The notes under the pieces are model-generated. The model saw only the letters and a program-made list of their open reading frames with translations. It did no database searches and was not told where the DNA came from. A stretch of 64,000 nucleotides of DNA from CAVPDE01 sp963702565 (GTDB taxonomy: Bacteria > Desulfobacterota > DSM-4660 > Desulfatiglandales > HGW-15): NCBI GenBank assembly GCA_963702565.1, contig CAVPDE010000024.1, forward strand, positions 1-64,000. Direction: 5' to 3'. Numbering within the stretch: the stretch's first letter is position 1; each line of letters starts with the position of its first letter. A program made the translations under genes and the position numbers. Below are positions 25,449 to 33,069 of this stretch, piece by piece.

Positions 25449-27557
25449 CTATTTGTAGCTGATGCGAAATCGCTTTTGCATGTACTCCAGATACTCATTT
25501 CCGTGCTGCACGTTCAACACCCACATTTGGTAATGTTTTTCAAAGGGAATCTCATTTTCCTCTACGTAACTCATGGGATAAAAGAGGACTGGAATCCGTT
25601 CCATCTCGAACTCTCCTGCAAGCTGAGAAATCGCCGTGGACAGAACGCTCCAAGGGAGTGCTTTAGAGTTGCCTACCAAAACTTTGATACCATTCAGAAG
25701 TTCCGAAAGGTTGAACCCCAGATCTGAGTGGTTCACAACCAGAAGGGCACAAAGTTTTTCGTTCGACTTAAGCGAGTAAATCTGCCAACTCCTGGTCAAA
25801 CCCATTTCGGCGTAGGTCTTCTGGAGCGAGTTTTGTCTCACCCCTGTGTGCCTCATGCCCATGGCATCGAGCAGCAGGCCTCCGGACTGACTCATGTAGA
25901 AGTGTTCGAATTCCCAGAGATCCCGTTCCGAACTCTGGCTCAGGGTCCAACCCTCTGGGAGTTTGGTCCCTAAGGAAAGCCGCGTGTACGGGAGATAGGC
26001 AAAGAGGTCGAGCGAACATCCGCGAGGGTTCTTGTGCTCTCTTGCAAATCCTCCGAAGACCCTGTCAGGGAATTTATTCTCCGGCCGGAAGTAGCAGATC
26101 GTGTAGTCCATGCAGGCCGAAGGAAGGCGATGCATGTCGTTCAGGTAATGCATGATCTGTTTGAGAACCATGAATCCGGTCCTCTTGCTCTCCATGGATT
26201 TGGCGGCATGGTGATGAATCATCCAGGCTCGATCATAGGCGCGGACCATGGAAATGTGGCCGAAGATGCGGCCGTTTTTCTGGTAGGTGAAGTGCCGCGC
26301 AATTCCAGGATTGTCCTGGTAGAGTTTCTTGTACGTTTCCTTGAACTGGGCCCGCTGAGGCTGGATCAGCCGGTATTTCTTCGGGTAAAGGAAGCCCGTT
26401 TCAAAGAAGAACTCCCAAAGCGCATCCATGTCCAACTCTGTGGAAACATAGGCATGGGGATCCATGGCACTGGTCAGGATGTGGGTCAGGTTGCTGTAGG
26501 CCTGGATATCCATGTCTAGGATCGCGAGACCGCACCGCACCTCGTTTCCATCACAGGGCTTGCAGTAGATGACCTGCGCCGAACAATTGACTTTAAGAAA
26601 TCCCGCAAACCCCAGCGTCGCCTCAGGAATGATCATTCCCGGCAAGAGCACCCTTTCATCCGCCTCCTCCTGAACCGAAAACCCGGAGGTGGAAATATCC
26701 TCGACTTCAAACTGAACCCTCTTGCCCAGAAAAGGGTGGAAGAACGATAGGCTTGGAGCCGGTGCAAGTTTTTGCCGCACATTTCGAATGTGCTTTTTTT
26801 TGAACCGTTTGATTTCACCGTTTAGTGGAGCGAACACGATTTCCTTTTCCGTTGATGGACCGCGTTGCCGGATCATGCGGCAGGCGCCTGAGAAAAGAAT
26901 TTTGTCTTGACTTCTCAGATGGATGACTGCCGCATCTTCCGTGTTGAACCAACGAAAAGAGCATGAAGGATCCGGACGAACCCGTATTCGAAAACCCACC
27001 GGGCTGAAATCCATGAGTTCCCCCTCTGCATGGAATCCATTCTGGATCAGCTCTGCTTGAACTTCTCGGCATGTGTATCGCCTTGCCTGCCTCTGACCCA
27101 GCGCATAGCCTTCCTCGGGCAATTCAAGGACAAAAGACTCCCTGTTGATCTCCTTCAGAAGTGCAGGTACCATGATCAGGGAGCGACCATCATCAACAAT
27201 CAGGTACTTGAACTCCAACGCACCCAGGTCCAACCCCGCAAAATCGTTGTTTTCCCAGGTGCAAGTCACGGTCGTGCCGATCGAAGGCTGCGGGTGAGCA
27301 TTCAAGAGAAGAGATTCCCTGAAGTCGGGATGGTGCAGAAGAACGCGGACGACCCCTTCAGTGAAATGGATATGGTTGATGGTATTCGTAAGCGCATCGA
27401 GGCTGAGCTTCTGAGCGCTCTCGACGGCCCGCATGAGGTCTTCGTGCTTGAAAACCCAAGGAGGCAGCCAGGGTTCTGGCTCCGCAATGGGCGGGATCGA
27501 ATCGGATTGAGTAGAAAGCAATTCCAGCCGTCTGTACGCCTCCATCATACCCTCCAC
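25449..27557 (-). CDS. Tandem PilZ-like protein with acyltransferase-like C-terminus
   Basis: A 702-residue soluble protein. A first PilZ-like domain (about 130-240) has YALGQRQARRYTCREV followed by MDFSPVGFRIRV, the RxxxR and DxSxxG pattern of c-di-GMP receptors; a second (about 265-370) retains EDISTSGFSVQ and recurs to LDMDIQAY. The C-terminal half (YQKNGRIFGHISMVRAYDRAWMIHHHAAKS, RTGFMVLKQIMHYLND) looks like a GNAT acyltransferase fold; this is less certain. Start GTG at 27557 or the ATG pair at 27548/27545 (GGAGGG lies between). Two GGDEF genes elsewhere in the window could supply its ligand. Confidence 0.75.
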   Translation of the reverse strand: MEGMMEAYRRLELLSTQSDSIPPIAEPEPWLPPWVFKHEDLMRAVESAQKLSLDALTNTINHIHFTEGVVRVLLHHPDFRESLLLNAHPQPSIGTTVTCTWENNDFAGLDLGALEFKYLIVDDGRSLIMVPALLKEINRESFVLELPEEGYALGQRQARRYTCREVQAELIQNGFHAEGELMDFSPVGFRIRVRPDPSCSFRWFNTEDAAVIHLRSQDKILFSGACRMIRQRGPSTEKEIVFAPLNGEIKRFKKKHIRNVRQKLAPAPSLSFFHPFLGKRVQFEVEDISTSGFSVQEEADERVLLPGMIIPEATLGFAGFLKVNCSAQVIYCKPCDGNEVRCGLAILDMDIQAYSNLTHILTSAMDPHAYVSTELDMDALWEFFFETGFLYPKKYRLIQPQRAQFKETYKKLYQDNPGIARHFTYQKNGRIFGHISMVRAYDRAWMIHHHAAKSMESKRTGFMVLKQIMHYLNDMHRLPSACMDYTICYFRPENKFPDRVFGGFAREHKNPRGCSLDLFAYLPYTRLSLGTKLPEGWTLSQSSERDLWEFEHFYMSQSGGLLLDAMGMRHTGVRQNSLQKTYAEMGLTRSWQIYSLKSNEKLCALLVVNHSDLGFNLSELLNGIKVLVGNSKALPWSVLSTAISQLAGEFEMERIPVLFYPMSYVEENEIPFEKHYQMWVLNVQHGNEYLEYMQKRFRISYK

Positions 27558-27892
27558 GCTATAAGCCCTTCCCTGTGACGACCCTCTCCTGGAGATCCTT
27601 AGCCTAACCTGGCTCGTATCCTTTCAACTTCTGTGCCAGAATACCTTGCAGAACCAGGGGCCTTCACGAGAGCATCCGAGGACGAGCTGGAGACCCTTTA
27701 CCGGCGAGCTCCTACCGCTTATGGGTATCCGCGGTTCCCTTCGCCAAGCTGTGTTCCATTCTCTTGTTTTCATTTCTGTTTCTTACAGCACTGCACAGAG
27801 AAATGTGCACACCTGCACATCATGGCGGGCGAAAGGAAAGGGAGGTTCTTTTTGTGAGACAGGGCGGTTGGAATTCAACGAACGGATGAGAC
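27558..27892. other. Intergenic, 335 bp
   Basis: Space between the start of the PilZ gene and the end of the RNA methyltransferase C-terminal frame. No gene, tandem repeat or clear promoter is seen; a small inverted TGTGCA-CACC-TGCACA lies near 27800. Confidence 0.4.
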
Positions 27893-28414
27893 TCAATCGG
27901 TAACCATTCGTTTCGTTTCGGATTGTCTGATGCGGGAAGTGATCTTGCCATTCATCAGCAGGCCAACTCCGAGAACCTGTTCCCGGAAACGGAGAATGAC
28001 AAACCCGTCCTCCATGCCGCTTTCCACCTCTACAGGTTCGGCTCTCAACAGTTTTTCAAGTTCGTAGTCAGAAACGAGGTGAACCCCTTTGGTCGCATGA
28101 TGACCGAAGAGCTGGACCATGCGAGTGGCAGGCTTAAGGTATTTCCCGACTTTATCAAAGGCCTTTAACCCTACCTGGCTCACCTTGAGCCTTACCGGCA
28201 GCTTAACGCTTGTTGCTTTTCGCAGGAGCCACCAACTCTTCCTTCTGCTGAACAAATCAAATTCGGCAAAGGTCTGCTCAAGGATTCCGAAGCGCTCTTT
28301 CAGGTAGGAGAACAGCAGGCGCCGCTCATCCTCGTCTGCGAATTTTGGCCATGAAGAATCCCACGGAATCGATCCGGTGAGGGTAGAACCTCCCTGCTTC
28401 ATGCACTCTTCCAT
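27893..28414 (-). CDS. C-terminal (PUA-like) part of RNA m5C methyltransferase, frame-shifted from 28326-29231
   Basis: A frame of up to 173 codons (ATG at 28414 or 28402). Its reading DEDERRLLFSYLKERFGI, FDLFSRRKSWWLLRKAT and KPATRMVQLFGHHATKGVHL looks like the pre-PUA/PUA domain normally fused behind NSUN/RsmF-type methyltransferases. It overlaps the methyltransferase frame by 89 bp in the +1 frame. Dropping one base in the AAAA run (plus strand TTTT at 28343-28346) joins the two as GFFMAKFADEDERRLL. So it is best read as the second half of one gene rather than a separate protein. Confidence 0.6.
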   Translation of the reverse strand: MEECMKQGGSTLTGSIPWDSSWPKFADEDERRLLFSYLKERFGILEQTFAEFDLFSRRKSWWLLRKATSVKLPVRLKVSQVGLKAFDKVGKYLKPATRMVQLFGHHATKGVHLVSDYELEKLLRAEPVEVESGMEDGFVILRFREQVLGVGLLMNGKITSRIRQSETKRMVTD

Positions 28415-29231
28415 CAAACCTCTCCTGTCCCCACTGGGAAATCCCCGGTTCGATGCCGGGAGCACCTTGAAAAGGAACGAGTTCCGCATCCCTGTGCTTG
28501 AGGAGGAAGTCAACGACACCTTCGTTTTCCGCCGGGCTGTAGGTGCACGTGGAGTAAACCATGATCCCTTGTTTTTTCAAGAGATCAAAGCCTCTCAAGA
28601 TCATTTTCTTTTGTGCCTCAGCCATCGCGACCCTGTACTTGGACTCCTTTGTCGCACAGGGTTCCCTGGAAAGCCGCCACCTCCCCTCCCCTGAGCATGG
28701 GACGTCGGCCATGACGAAATCAAAGGTTTCCCTCAAAGGGAATTCCTGAGCCGGATAAGCGGTCAGAACCGCATTCAACACCCCGAGCCTTGAAAGAGTG
28801 TGCATGAGAGGAGCGTGCCGCCGCAGGTGGAGTTCATTGGCGACAAGGATCCCTGTGTTGGCCATGAGTTGGGCCAGGTGAGAGGTCTTTCCGCCCGGCG
28901 CAGCGCAAAGATCCAGCACGGAAGTATTCGGCCCGGGCGCCAGAACCAGGGAGGCCATACAGGAGGTGAGCGCCTGGGGATGGATGTAGCCGAGGAAATA
29001 CTCCAGCAGTTTGCCCGGCAGAAGGGCCCTGGGAGCTTCATAGAGGGTGTCGTCTCGGACACCGGCAGGTCTCAGGGGGATGCCTCTCTCCTGAAGCATC
29101 GCGATGACCGAAGCAGGGGAGGTCTTGAGACGATTCACGCGAAGGTGATTGGGAAGAGGCTTTCTGAGGCTCTCCAGAAAGGTTTCAAAGTCAGGAATAA
29201 TCTCTTGGTATTCTGAGAAAAGTTGTCTCAT
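28326..29231 (-). CDS. NOL1/NOP2/Sun-type RNA (cytosine-5) methyltransferase, catalytic domain
   Basis: A 301-residue frame from the ATG at 29231. N-terminal substrate-binding part (LPNHLRVNRLKTSPASV), then SAM motifs VLDLCAAPGGKTSHLAQ and FDFVMADVPCSGEGRWRL with the PC catalytic loop, and MVYSTCTYSPAENEGVV with the TCT nucleophile Cys. It ends GFFMAKIRRRG at a TGA two codons after an AAAA run, where the C-terminal domain continues in another frame. Acts on rRNA or tRNA cytosine; the target is not readable. The catalytic part is intact, so it may still be active without the PUA domain. Confidence 0.88.
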   Translation of the reverse strand: MRQLFSEYQEIIPDFETFLESLRKPLPNHLRVNRLKTSPASVIAMLQERGIPLRPAGVRDDTLYEAPRALLPGKLLEYFLGYIHPQALTSCMASLVLAPGPNTSVLDLCAAPGGKTSHLAQLMANTGILVANELHLRRHAPLMHTLSRLGVLNAVLTAYPAQEFPLRETFDFVMADVPCSGEGRWRLSREPCATKESKYRVAMAEAQKKMILRGFDLLKKQGIMVYSTCTYSPAENEGVVDFLLKHRDAELVPFQGAPGIEPGISQWGQERFDGRVHEAGRFYPHRIDSVGFFMAKIRRRG

Positions 29232-29280
29232 CAAAGACAGTGATGATGTCCTCCGTTTCCACCTCTGTAACTTGACTTAG

Positions 29281-29363
29281 GCACAAAGTGGCAGAGGCAC
29301 AAAGGCACAAAGCAGAAAAACCCTTGCATCCCTTTGTCCCTCTGTGCCTTTGTCACTTTGCCC
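29281..29363. repeat. GGCACAAAG-type hairpin repeat
   Basis: GCACAAAGTGGCAGAGGCAC followed by AAAGGCACAAAG, spacer, then the inverse CCTTTGTCCCTCTGTGCC and TTTGTCACTTTGCC. Same family style as 43176-43303 and 52427-52569. Confidence 0.8.
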
Positions 29364-29378
29364 CTTTTCTTGTCCCTT

Positions 29379-30521
29379 TTACTTCCCTAGCAGATGGTTG
29401 GAGATAACGGTTCTCTGGATCTCGGAAGTCCCTTCGTACAGGGTCAGGACTCTCGCATCCCGATAATACCGCTCCACAGGGAAGTCCTTGATGTATCCAT
29501 AGCCGCCGTGGATCTGCAGGGCCTTGTAGGCGACCTCATTGGCCATTTCAGAAGCAAAAACCTTTGCCATGGAGGCGGCGGCTGAAAAATTCTCTCCCCG
29601 GTCTCTCATGGCAGCGGCGTTGAAAGTGAGGAGCCTGGACGCCTCAATCTCCGTCGCCATGTCCGCGATCATCCAGCGAATGGCCTGGAACTGGGCAATC
29701 GGCTTTCCGAACTGGACACGCGCCTTGGCATAAGCCACGGCTGCGTCCAGGCAGGCCTGCGCCAATCCTACCGATTGGGAAGCGATTCCGATCCTGCCCC
29801 CGTCAAGAGAAGCCATGGCAATGACGAAACCCTCCCCTTCCTTGCCCAGCAGGTTCTCCTTGGGAACCCGGCAGTCTTCAAAAATCAGTTCCACCGTGTC
29901 GGAAGCGCAGAGCCCCATCTTTTCTTCTTCTTTTCCCACGGAGAATCCGGGAGTTCCTTTTTTCACCACAAAGGCGCTCATTCCCCGGTGCTTCTTCTCC
30001 TTGCTGGTGTAGGCGGTGGCCACGGTGATATCCGAATTCTTTCCCGTGCTGATGAGGACCTTGTTGCCGTTGAGCACATAGCTGTTCCCATCCTTCACCG
30101 CCCGGGTCTTCTGGCTCGCAGGGTCAGAGCCTGCCCCGGGTTCGGTCACTGCAAAAGATCCGATCATCTTCCCGGCGGCAAGAGGTTTCAGATAGGTTTC
30201 CTTCAAATAGTCGGAACCGAAACGATAGATGGGACCGCAGGCCACGGAATTGTGGACAGACATGATCACGGCAGTGGCCGCACAGGCATAGGCGATCTCC
30301 TGGAGGGCCACGGAGTAGCTCACGGTGTCGACGCCTGCGCCGTTGTACTCTGCCGGCACATTCATGCCCATGAGGCCCAGTTCGCCCATTTTTCGCAGGT
30401 TTTCCCTGGGGAACTCTTTTGTCCTGTCGCGCTCCGCCGCCGTGGGAAGGATTTCTGTGCGGGCAAATTCCCTCACCATGGCCCGGATCATCTTCTGTTC
30501 TTCGTTCAATTCAAAAGACAT
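29379..30521 (-). CDS. Acyl-CoA dehydrogenase
   Basis: A 380-residue flavoprotein from the ATG at 30521 (MSFELNEEQKMIRAMVREFA), with AGGAG and AAAGG just upstream. Middle domain SFAVTEPGAGSDPAS; C-terminal DGGRIGIASQSVGLAQACL, QIHGGYGYIKDFPVERYYRDA and VLTLYEGTSEIQR with the catalytic Glu in YEGT. The pattern is of the short-chain (butyryl-CoA) type. Last gene of the mutase/beta-oxidation cluster, separated from the XRE-cupin gene by a repeat, so it may have its own promoter. Confidence 0.93.
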   Translation of the reverse strand: MSFELNEEQKMIRAMVREFARTEILPTAAERDRTKEFPRENLRKMGELGLMGMNVPAEYNGAGVDTVSYSVALQEIAYACAATAVIMSVHNSVACGPIYRFGSDYLKETYLKPLAAGKMIGSFAVTEPGAGSDPASQKTRAVKDGNSYVLNGNKVLISTGKNSDITVATAYTSKEKKHRGMSAFVVKKGTPGFSVGKEEEKMGLCASDTVELIFEDCRVPKENLLGKEGEGFVIAMASLDGGRIGIASQSVGLAQACLDAAVAYAKARVQFGKPIAQFQAIRWMIADMATEIEASRLLTFNAAAMRDRGENFSAAASMAKVFASEMANEVAYKALQIHGGYGYIKDFPVERYYRDARVLTLYEGTSEIQRTVISNHLLGK

Positions 30522-30570
30522 AAATCCTTTTCTCCTCATGCAGCCTATGGCCGCCATGAAAATAGAACCC

Positions 30571-30670
30571 CAAAACTCGAATGTCGAATGTCGAACAAGG
30601 ATTGGCGAATGATGAAGTTGAATCCTGTCTGTTCTTCCATTCGGAATTCGTTATTCGTTATTCATTATTC
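30571..30670. repeat. AATTCGAAATTTCG-type hairpin repeat, copy 2
   Basis: Left arm CAAAACTCGAATGTCGAATG, then TTGGCGAATGATGAAG; right arm CATTCGGAATTCGTTATTCG followed by TTATTCATTATTC. Confidence 0.75.
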
Positions 30671-30730
30671 TGCGGTTCGCCTTCTAACGCCTACGCCTCA
30701 TGCGGAGAAGTTATTTCTCCAAGATCCTGG

Positions 30731-31279
30731 TCACGGCGTATAAAGGACTACCAGGAGTTCTGCTTTCTCTGCGCTCAGATTGCGCAGCTTGTGCACGACG
30801 GAAGAATTAAAGTGAATGCACTCGCCGGGCTTCAGAGCGCTCCGGTTCTCTCCCACCAGAACTTCAAGCTCACCCTCGAGAACATAGATGAATTCTTCTC
30901 CCAGGTGCTGGTAGCTGACCCCTTTGTGGTCCGACCGCGGATCGATGAACACCTTGAAGGCTTTGAGATGCTTGTGCTGGGCGTCCGGTGTGAGATTCCG
31001 GTAAGAATAATCCTCGGTTCGCTTCTGGTAATCGTCATAAGCCTTGCTTCCTATCTGCTTCTTCTCCTCCTTGAGGAGAACGCTCGAATCGATTTCCAGA
31101 GCTCTGGAGAGTTGAAGGATCACGGCGACCGGAGGAATCACTTCCGCTTTTTCGATCTGAGAAATATAATCGGTTGTCAGCCCGGTTTCATTGGCCAGAC
31201 TCTGAAGCGACATGCTGCGCTCTTTGCGAAGTTTCGCCAGTCGCTTTCCAAGAGGTAAGGGGCCCTGCTTTGTCGGCAT
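30731..31279 (-). CDS. XRE-family regulator with C-terminal cupin
   Basis: A 182-residue transcription factor. Residues 10-65 are an HTH_3 domain (GKRLAKLRKERSMSLQSLANETGLTTDYISQIEK is split across the two helices), residues 105-180 a cupin (YQHLGEEFIYVLEGELEVLVG, LKPGECIHFNSSVVHKLRN). Such XRE-cupin proteins sense small molecules or metals. It lies 2 bp after the 88-residue membrane protein and in line with meaB and the mutase genes, so it is the likely regulator of the acyl-CoA cluster. Confidence 0.92.
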   Translation of the reverse strand: MPTKQGPLPLGKRLAKLRKERSMSLQSLANETGLTTDYISQIEKAEVIPPVAVILQLSRALEIDSSVLLKEEKKQIGSKAYDDYQKRTEDYSYRNLTPDAQHKHLKAFKVFIDPRSDHKGVSYQHLGEEFIYVLEGELEVLVGENRSALKPGECIHFNSSVVHKLRNLSAEKAELLVVLYTP

Positions 31280-31281
31280 GC

Positions 31282-31548
31282 CTATGCCCTCCTTTCACTC
31301 TTCCTTCTTTTTCGGAACTTGAGAACCAGCCCCAACAAGAGGACTGCACTGATCAAAATCACCAGGTTCGATGCAAAAAAGGTCATGATGAACGACAAAG
31401 GGTCCGTGAGATGGTACGCCAAAACCAGGAGATAGACACCAAAGAGCAGGAAAAAAAGCTCCACGATCCCCAGCGCGATCCGCCCCAAGACGAGAAGAAC
31501 CCGGGAGCGCTCGGGCTGACCGTTTTGAGGAGCCTCAGGGTCGCTCAT
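31282..31548 (-). CDS. Small two-helix membrane protein, 88 residues
   Basis: From the ATG at 31548 (MSDPEAPQNGQPERS); a longer frame to 31644 would lie inside meaB. Two hydrophobic helices (VLLVLGRIALGIVELFFLLFG and the LVILISAVLLLGLVL region) and a very basic tail (KFRKRRKSERRA). It overlaps meaB by 14 bp and abuts the regulator. No family recognised; possibly an anchor for the cluster or a passenger. Confidence 0.7.
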   Translation of the reverse strand: MSDPEAPQNGQPERSRVLLVLGRIALGIVELFFLLFGVYLLVLAYHLTDPLSFIMTFFASNLVILISAVLLLGLVLKFRKRRKSERRA

Positions 31549-32509
31549 TCTTGCGGCCCAGTTTGGAAAGAACCAGATTATCCGAAGCTGTGTAGGGGTC
31601 TGTCTCACCGGCAAGAATCGCCTCCACGGCACGTTCGAACTCACCGCCTTCGATCAGCTGATCGAGCACCTCCTGAACGAGCCGGTTCTTGATCATCTCA
31701 GCCAGTTCCTCGCGGATTCTGAGTGTTCGCCGCAGGAGGTGCTGATCCCCTCCGGCCTCCAACAGGTAGGCTCTGTGCTTCTCGATCGCCTCCAGAAGCT
31801 CGGCTACGCCCCGGTCGAAAACCGCCTCCACCTTGAGAATGGGCGGAATCCACTTCCCTTCCCTGAACTTCTGCTGGCCCATGTCGATCATTTGCCGCAG
31901 TTCATTCAGCGTCTTGTCCGCGCCTTCTCGATCCGCTTTGTTGATGACAAAAATGTCACCCACTTCCAGGATGCCGGCCTTGATGGCCTGGATGTCATCG
32001 CCCATCCCCGGGATCACGACGATAATCGTGGTCTGGGCGCTCTTGACCACATCCACCTCGTCCTGTCCCACGCCCACCGTTTCCACAAGGATGTAGTCCT
32101 TGCCCATGGCATCCAGAACATCGATCGCGCTGCGAGTGGATTGGGTGAGCCCTCCGAAGTGTCCTCGCGTGGCCAGAGAACGAATATACACTCCCTCATC
32201 CAGGCTGTGGCGCTGCATGCGGATGCGGTCGCCCAGAATAGCCCCCCCGGTGAATGGGCTGGTCGGGTCGACCGCGAGCACCCCCACGGTCTTTTCCGCT
32301 TTTCTCAAATGGGCCACCATCTGGTCCACAAGCGTACTCTTGCCGACTCCGGGCGCGCCTGTGACACCGACGACATAGGCGTTCCCCGTGTGGCTGTAAA
32401 GCGCCTTGAGGATTTCCCGGACCTCTGGGACCCTGTCATCAATATCCCGGATCAACCGGGCCACGGTCCGCACATCGCCTGCAATGACCTTGTCAACGGC
32501 GTTTGTCAT
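31535..32509 (-). CDS. meaB: MeaB/ArgK-type GTPase, B12-mutase chaperone
   Basis: A 324-residue G3E GTPase that protects and reloads adenosylcobalamin mutases. Walker A GVTGAPGVGKST, AVDPTSPFTGGAILGDRIRM (the switch III region is beyond it), ETVGVGQDEVDV and the guanine-specificity motif VINKADREGAD. The ATG at 32509 overlaps the TGA of the B12-binding subunit by one base, so translation is coupled. It confirms that the two genes upstream form a working adenosylcobalamin mutase. Confidence 0.95.
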   Translation of the reverse strand: MTNAVDKVIAGDVRTVARLIRDIDDRVPEVREILKALYSHTGNAYVVGVTGAPGVGKSTLVDQMVAHLRKAEKTVGVLAVDPTSPFTGGAILGDRIRMQRHSLDEGVYIRSLATRGHFGGLTQSTRSAIDVLDAMGKDYILVETVGVGQDEVDVVKSAQTTIIVVIPGMGDDIQAIKAGILEVGDIFVINKADREGADKTLNELRQMIDMGQQKFREGKWIPPILKVEAVFDRGVAELLEAIEKHRAYLLEAGGDQHLLRRTLRIREELAEMIKNRLVQEVLDQLIEGGEFERAVEAILAGETDPYTASDNLVLSKLGRKNERP

Positions 32510-32919
32510 CACGCCACCCTCGGCTTCACGTGCTCTCTTACCCACTTCACAATCTCATCCAGTTTGGAGCCGGGGGTAAAGATCTCGGCAATCCCTGCCT
32601 CTTTCAGTTTCGGGATGTCCTCGTCGGGAATGATTCCTCCCCCGCACACGACCATGTCTTCGACTCCTTTCTCTCGAAGGAGCCTGACCACCTCGGGGAA
32701 CAGGTACATGTGCGCTCCGGCCAGGCTGGACATCCCCAGCATGTCCACGTCTTCCTGGATCGCCGCCTGAACAATGGATTCCGGCGTCTGATGAAGCCCG
32801 GTGTAGACCACCTCAAACCCGGCGTCGCGGAAGGCCCTCGCAATAATTCGCGCCCCTCGGTCATGCCCGTCCAGCCCCGGTTTAGCCACCATCACTCTGA
32901 GTTTGCGTTCCTTCACCAT
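32509..32919 (-). CDS. Adenosylcobalamin-dependent mutase small (B12-binding) subunit
   Basis: A 136-residue B12-binding subunit, with ATG at 32919 (MVKERKLRVMVAKPGLDGHDRG) preferred over 32928 because AAAGGA lies 8 bp before it. The cobalamin-binding DGHDRG (the DxHxxG motif that donates the lower-face His), SSLAGAHMYLFPEV and CGGGIIPDEDI are all present. Size matches the detached small subunits of isobutyryl-, 2-hydroxyisobutyryl- and archaeal methylmalonyl-CoA mutases. It pairs with the large subunit 150 bp upstream, across a repeat region. Confidence 0.93.
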   Translation of the reverse strand: MVKERKLRVMVAKPGLDGHDRGARIIARAFRDAGFEVVYTGLHQTPESIVQAAIQEDVDMLGMSSLAGAHMYLFPEVVRLLREKGVEDMVVCGGGIIPDEDIPKLKEAGIAEIFTPGSKLDEIVKWVREHVKPRVA

Positions 32920-32931
32920 GCGCACCATCCT

Positions 32932-33018
32932 TTTGACGTTCGCCGTTGACCGTGATCCGCCGTCCGTTGTCCGTGGTCCGTTGCTTGTTGCCAGTGGCCT
33001 GTTGCAGGTTGCCTGGTG
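32932..33018. repeat. CCGTTGTCCGTGGTCC-type repeat
   Basis: Reiterated GTTGACCGTGATCCGCCGTC, CGTTGTCCGTGGTCCGTTG, then TTGTTGCCAGTGGCCTGTTG and CAGGTTGCC. It separates the two mutase subunit genes. A single-arm, degenerate copy without an obvious inverse. Confidence 0.7.
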
Positions 33019-33069
33019 GGCATTTCTAAGATTCCACCTTGCCCTGCGAATCGTGTCCCGTGCGCCTTC

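Noticed and set aside
27633..27857. Short plus-strand frame in the gap before the PilZ gene
   Set aside because: No ribosome site, no conserved features, and composition like random sequence.
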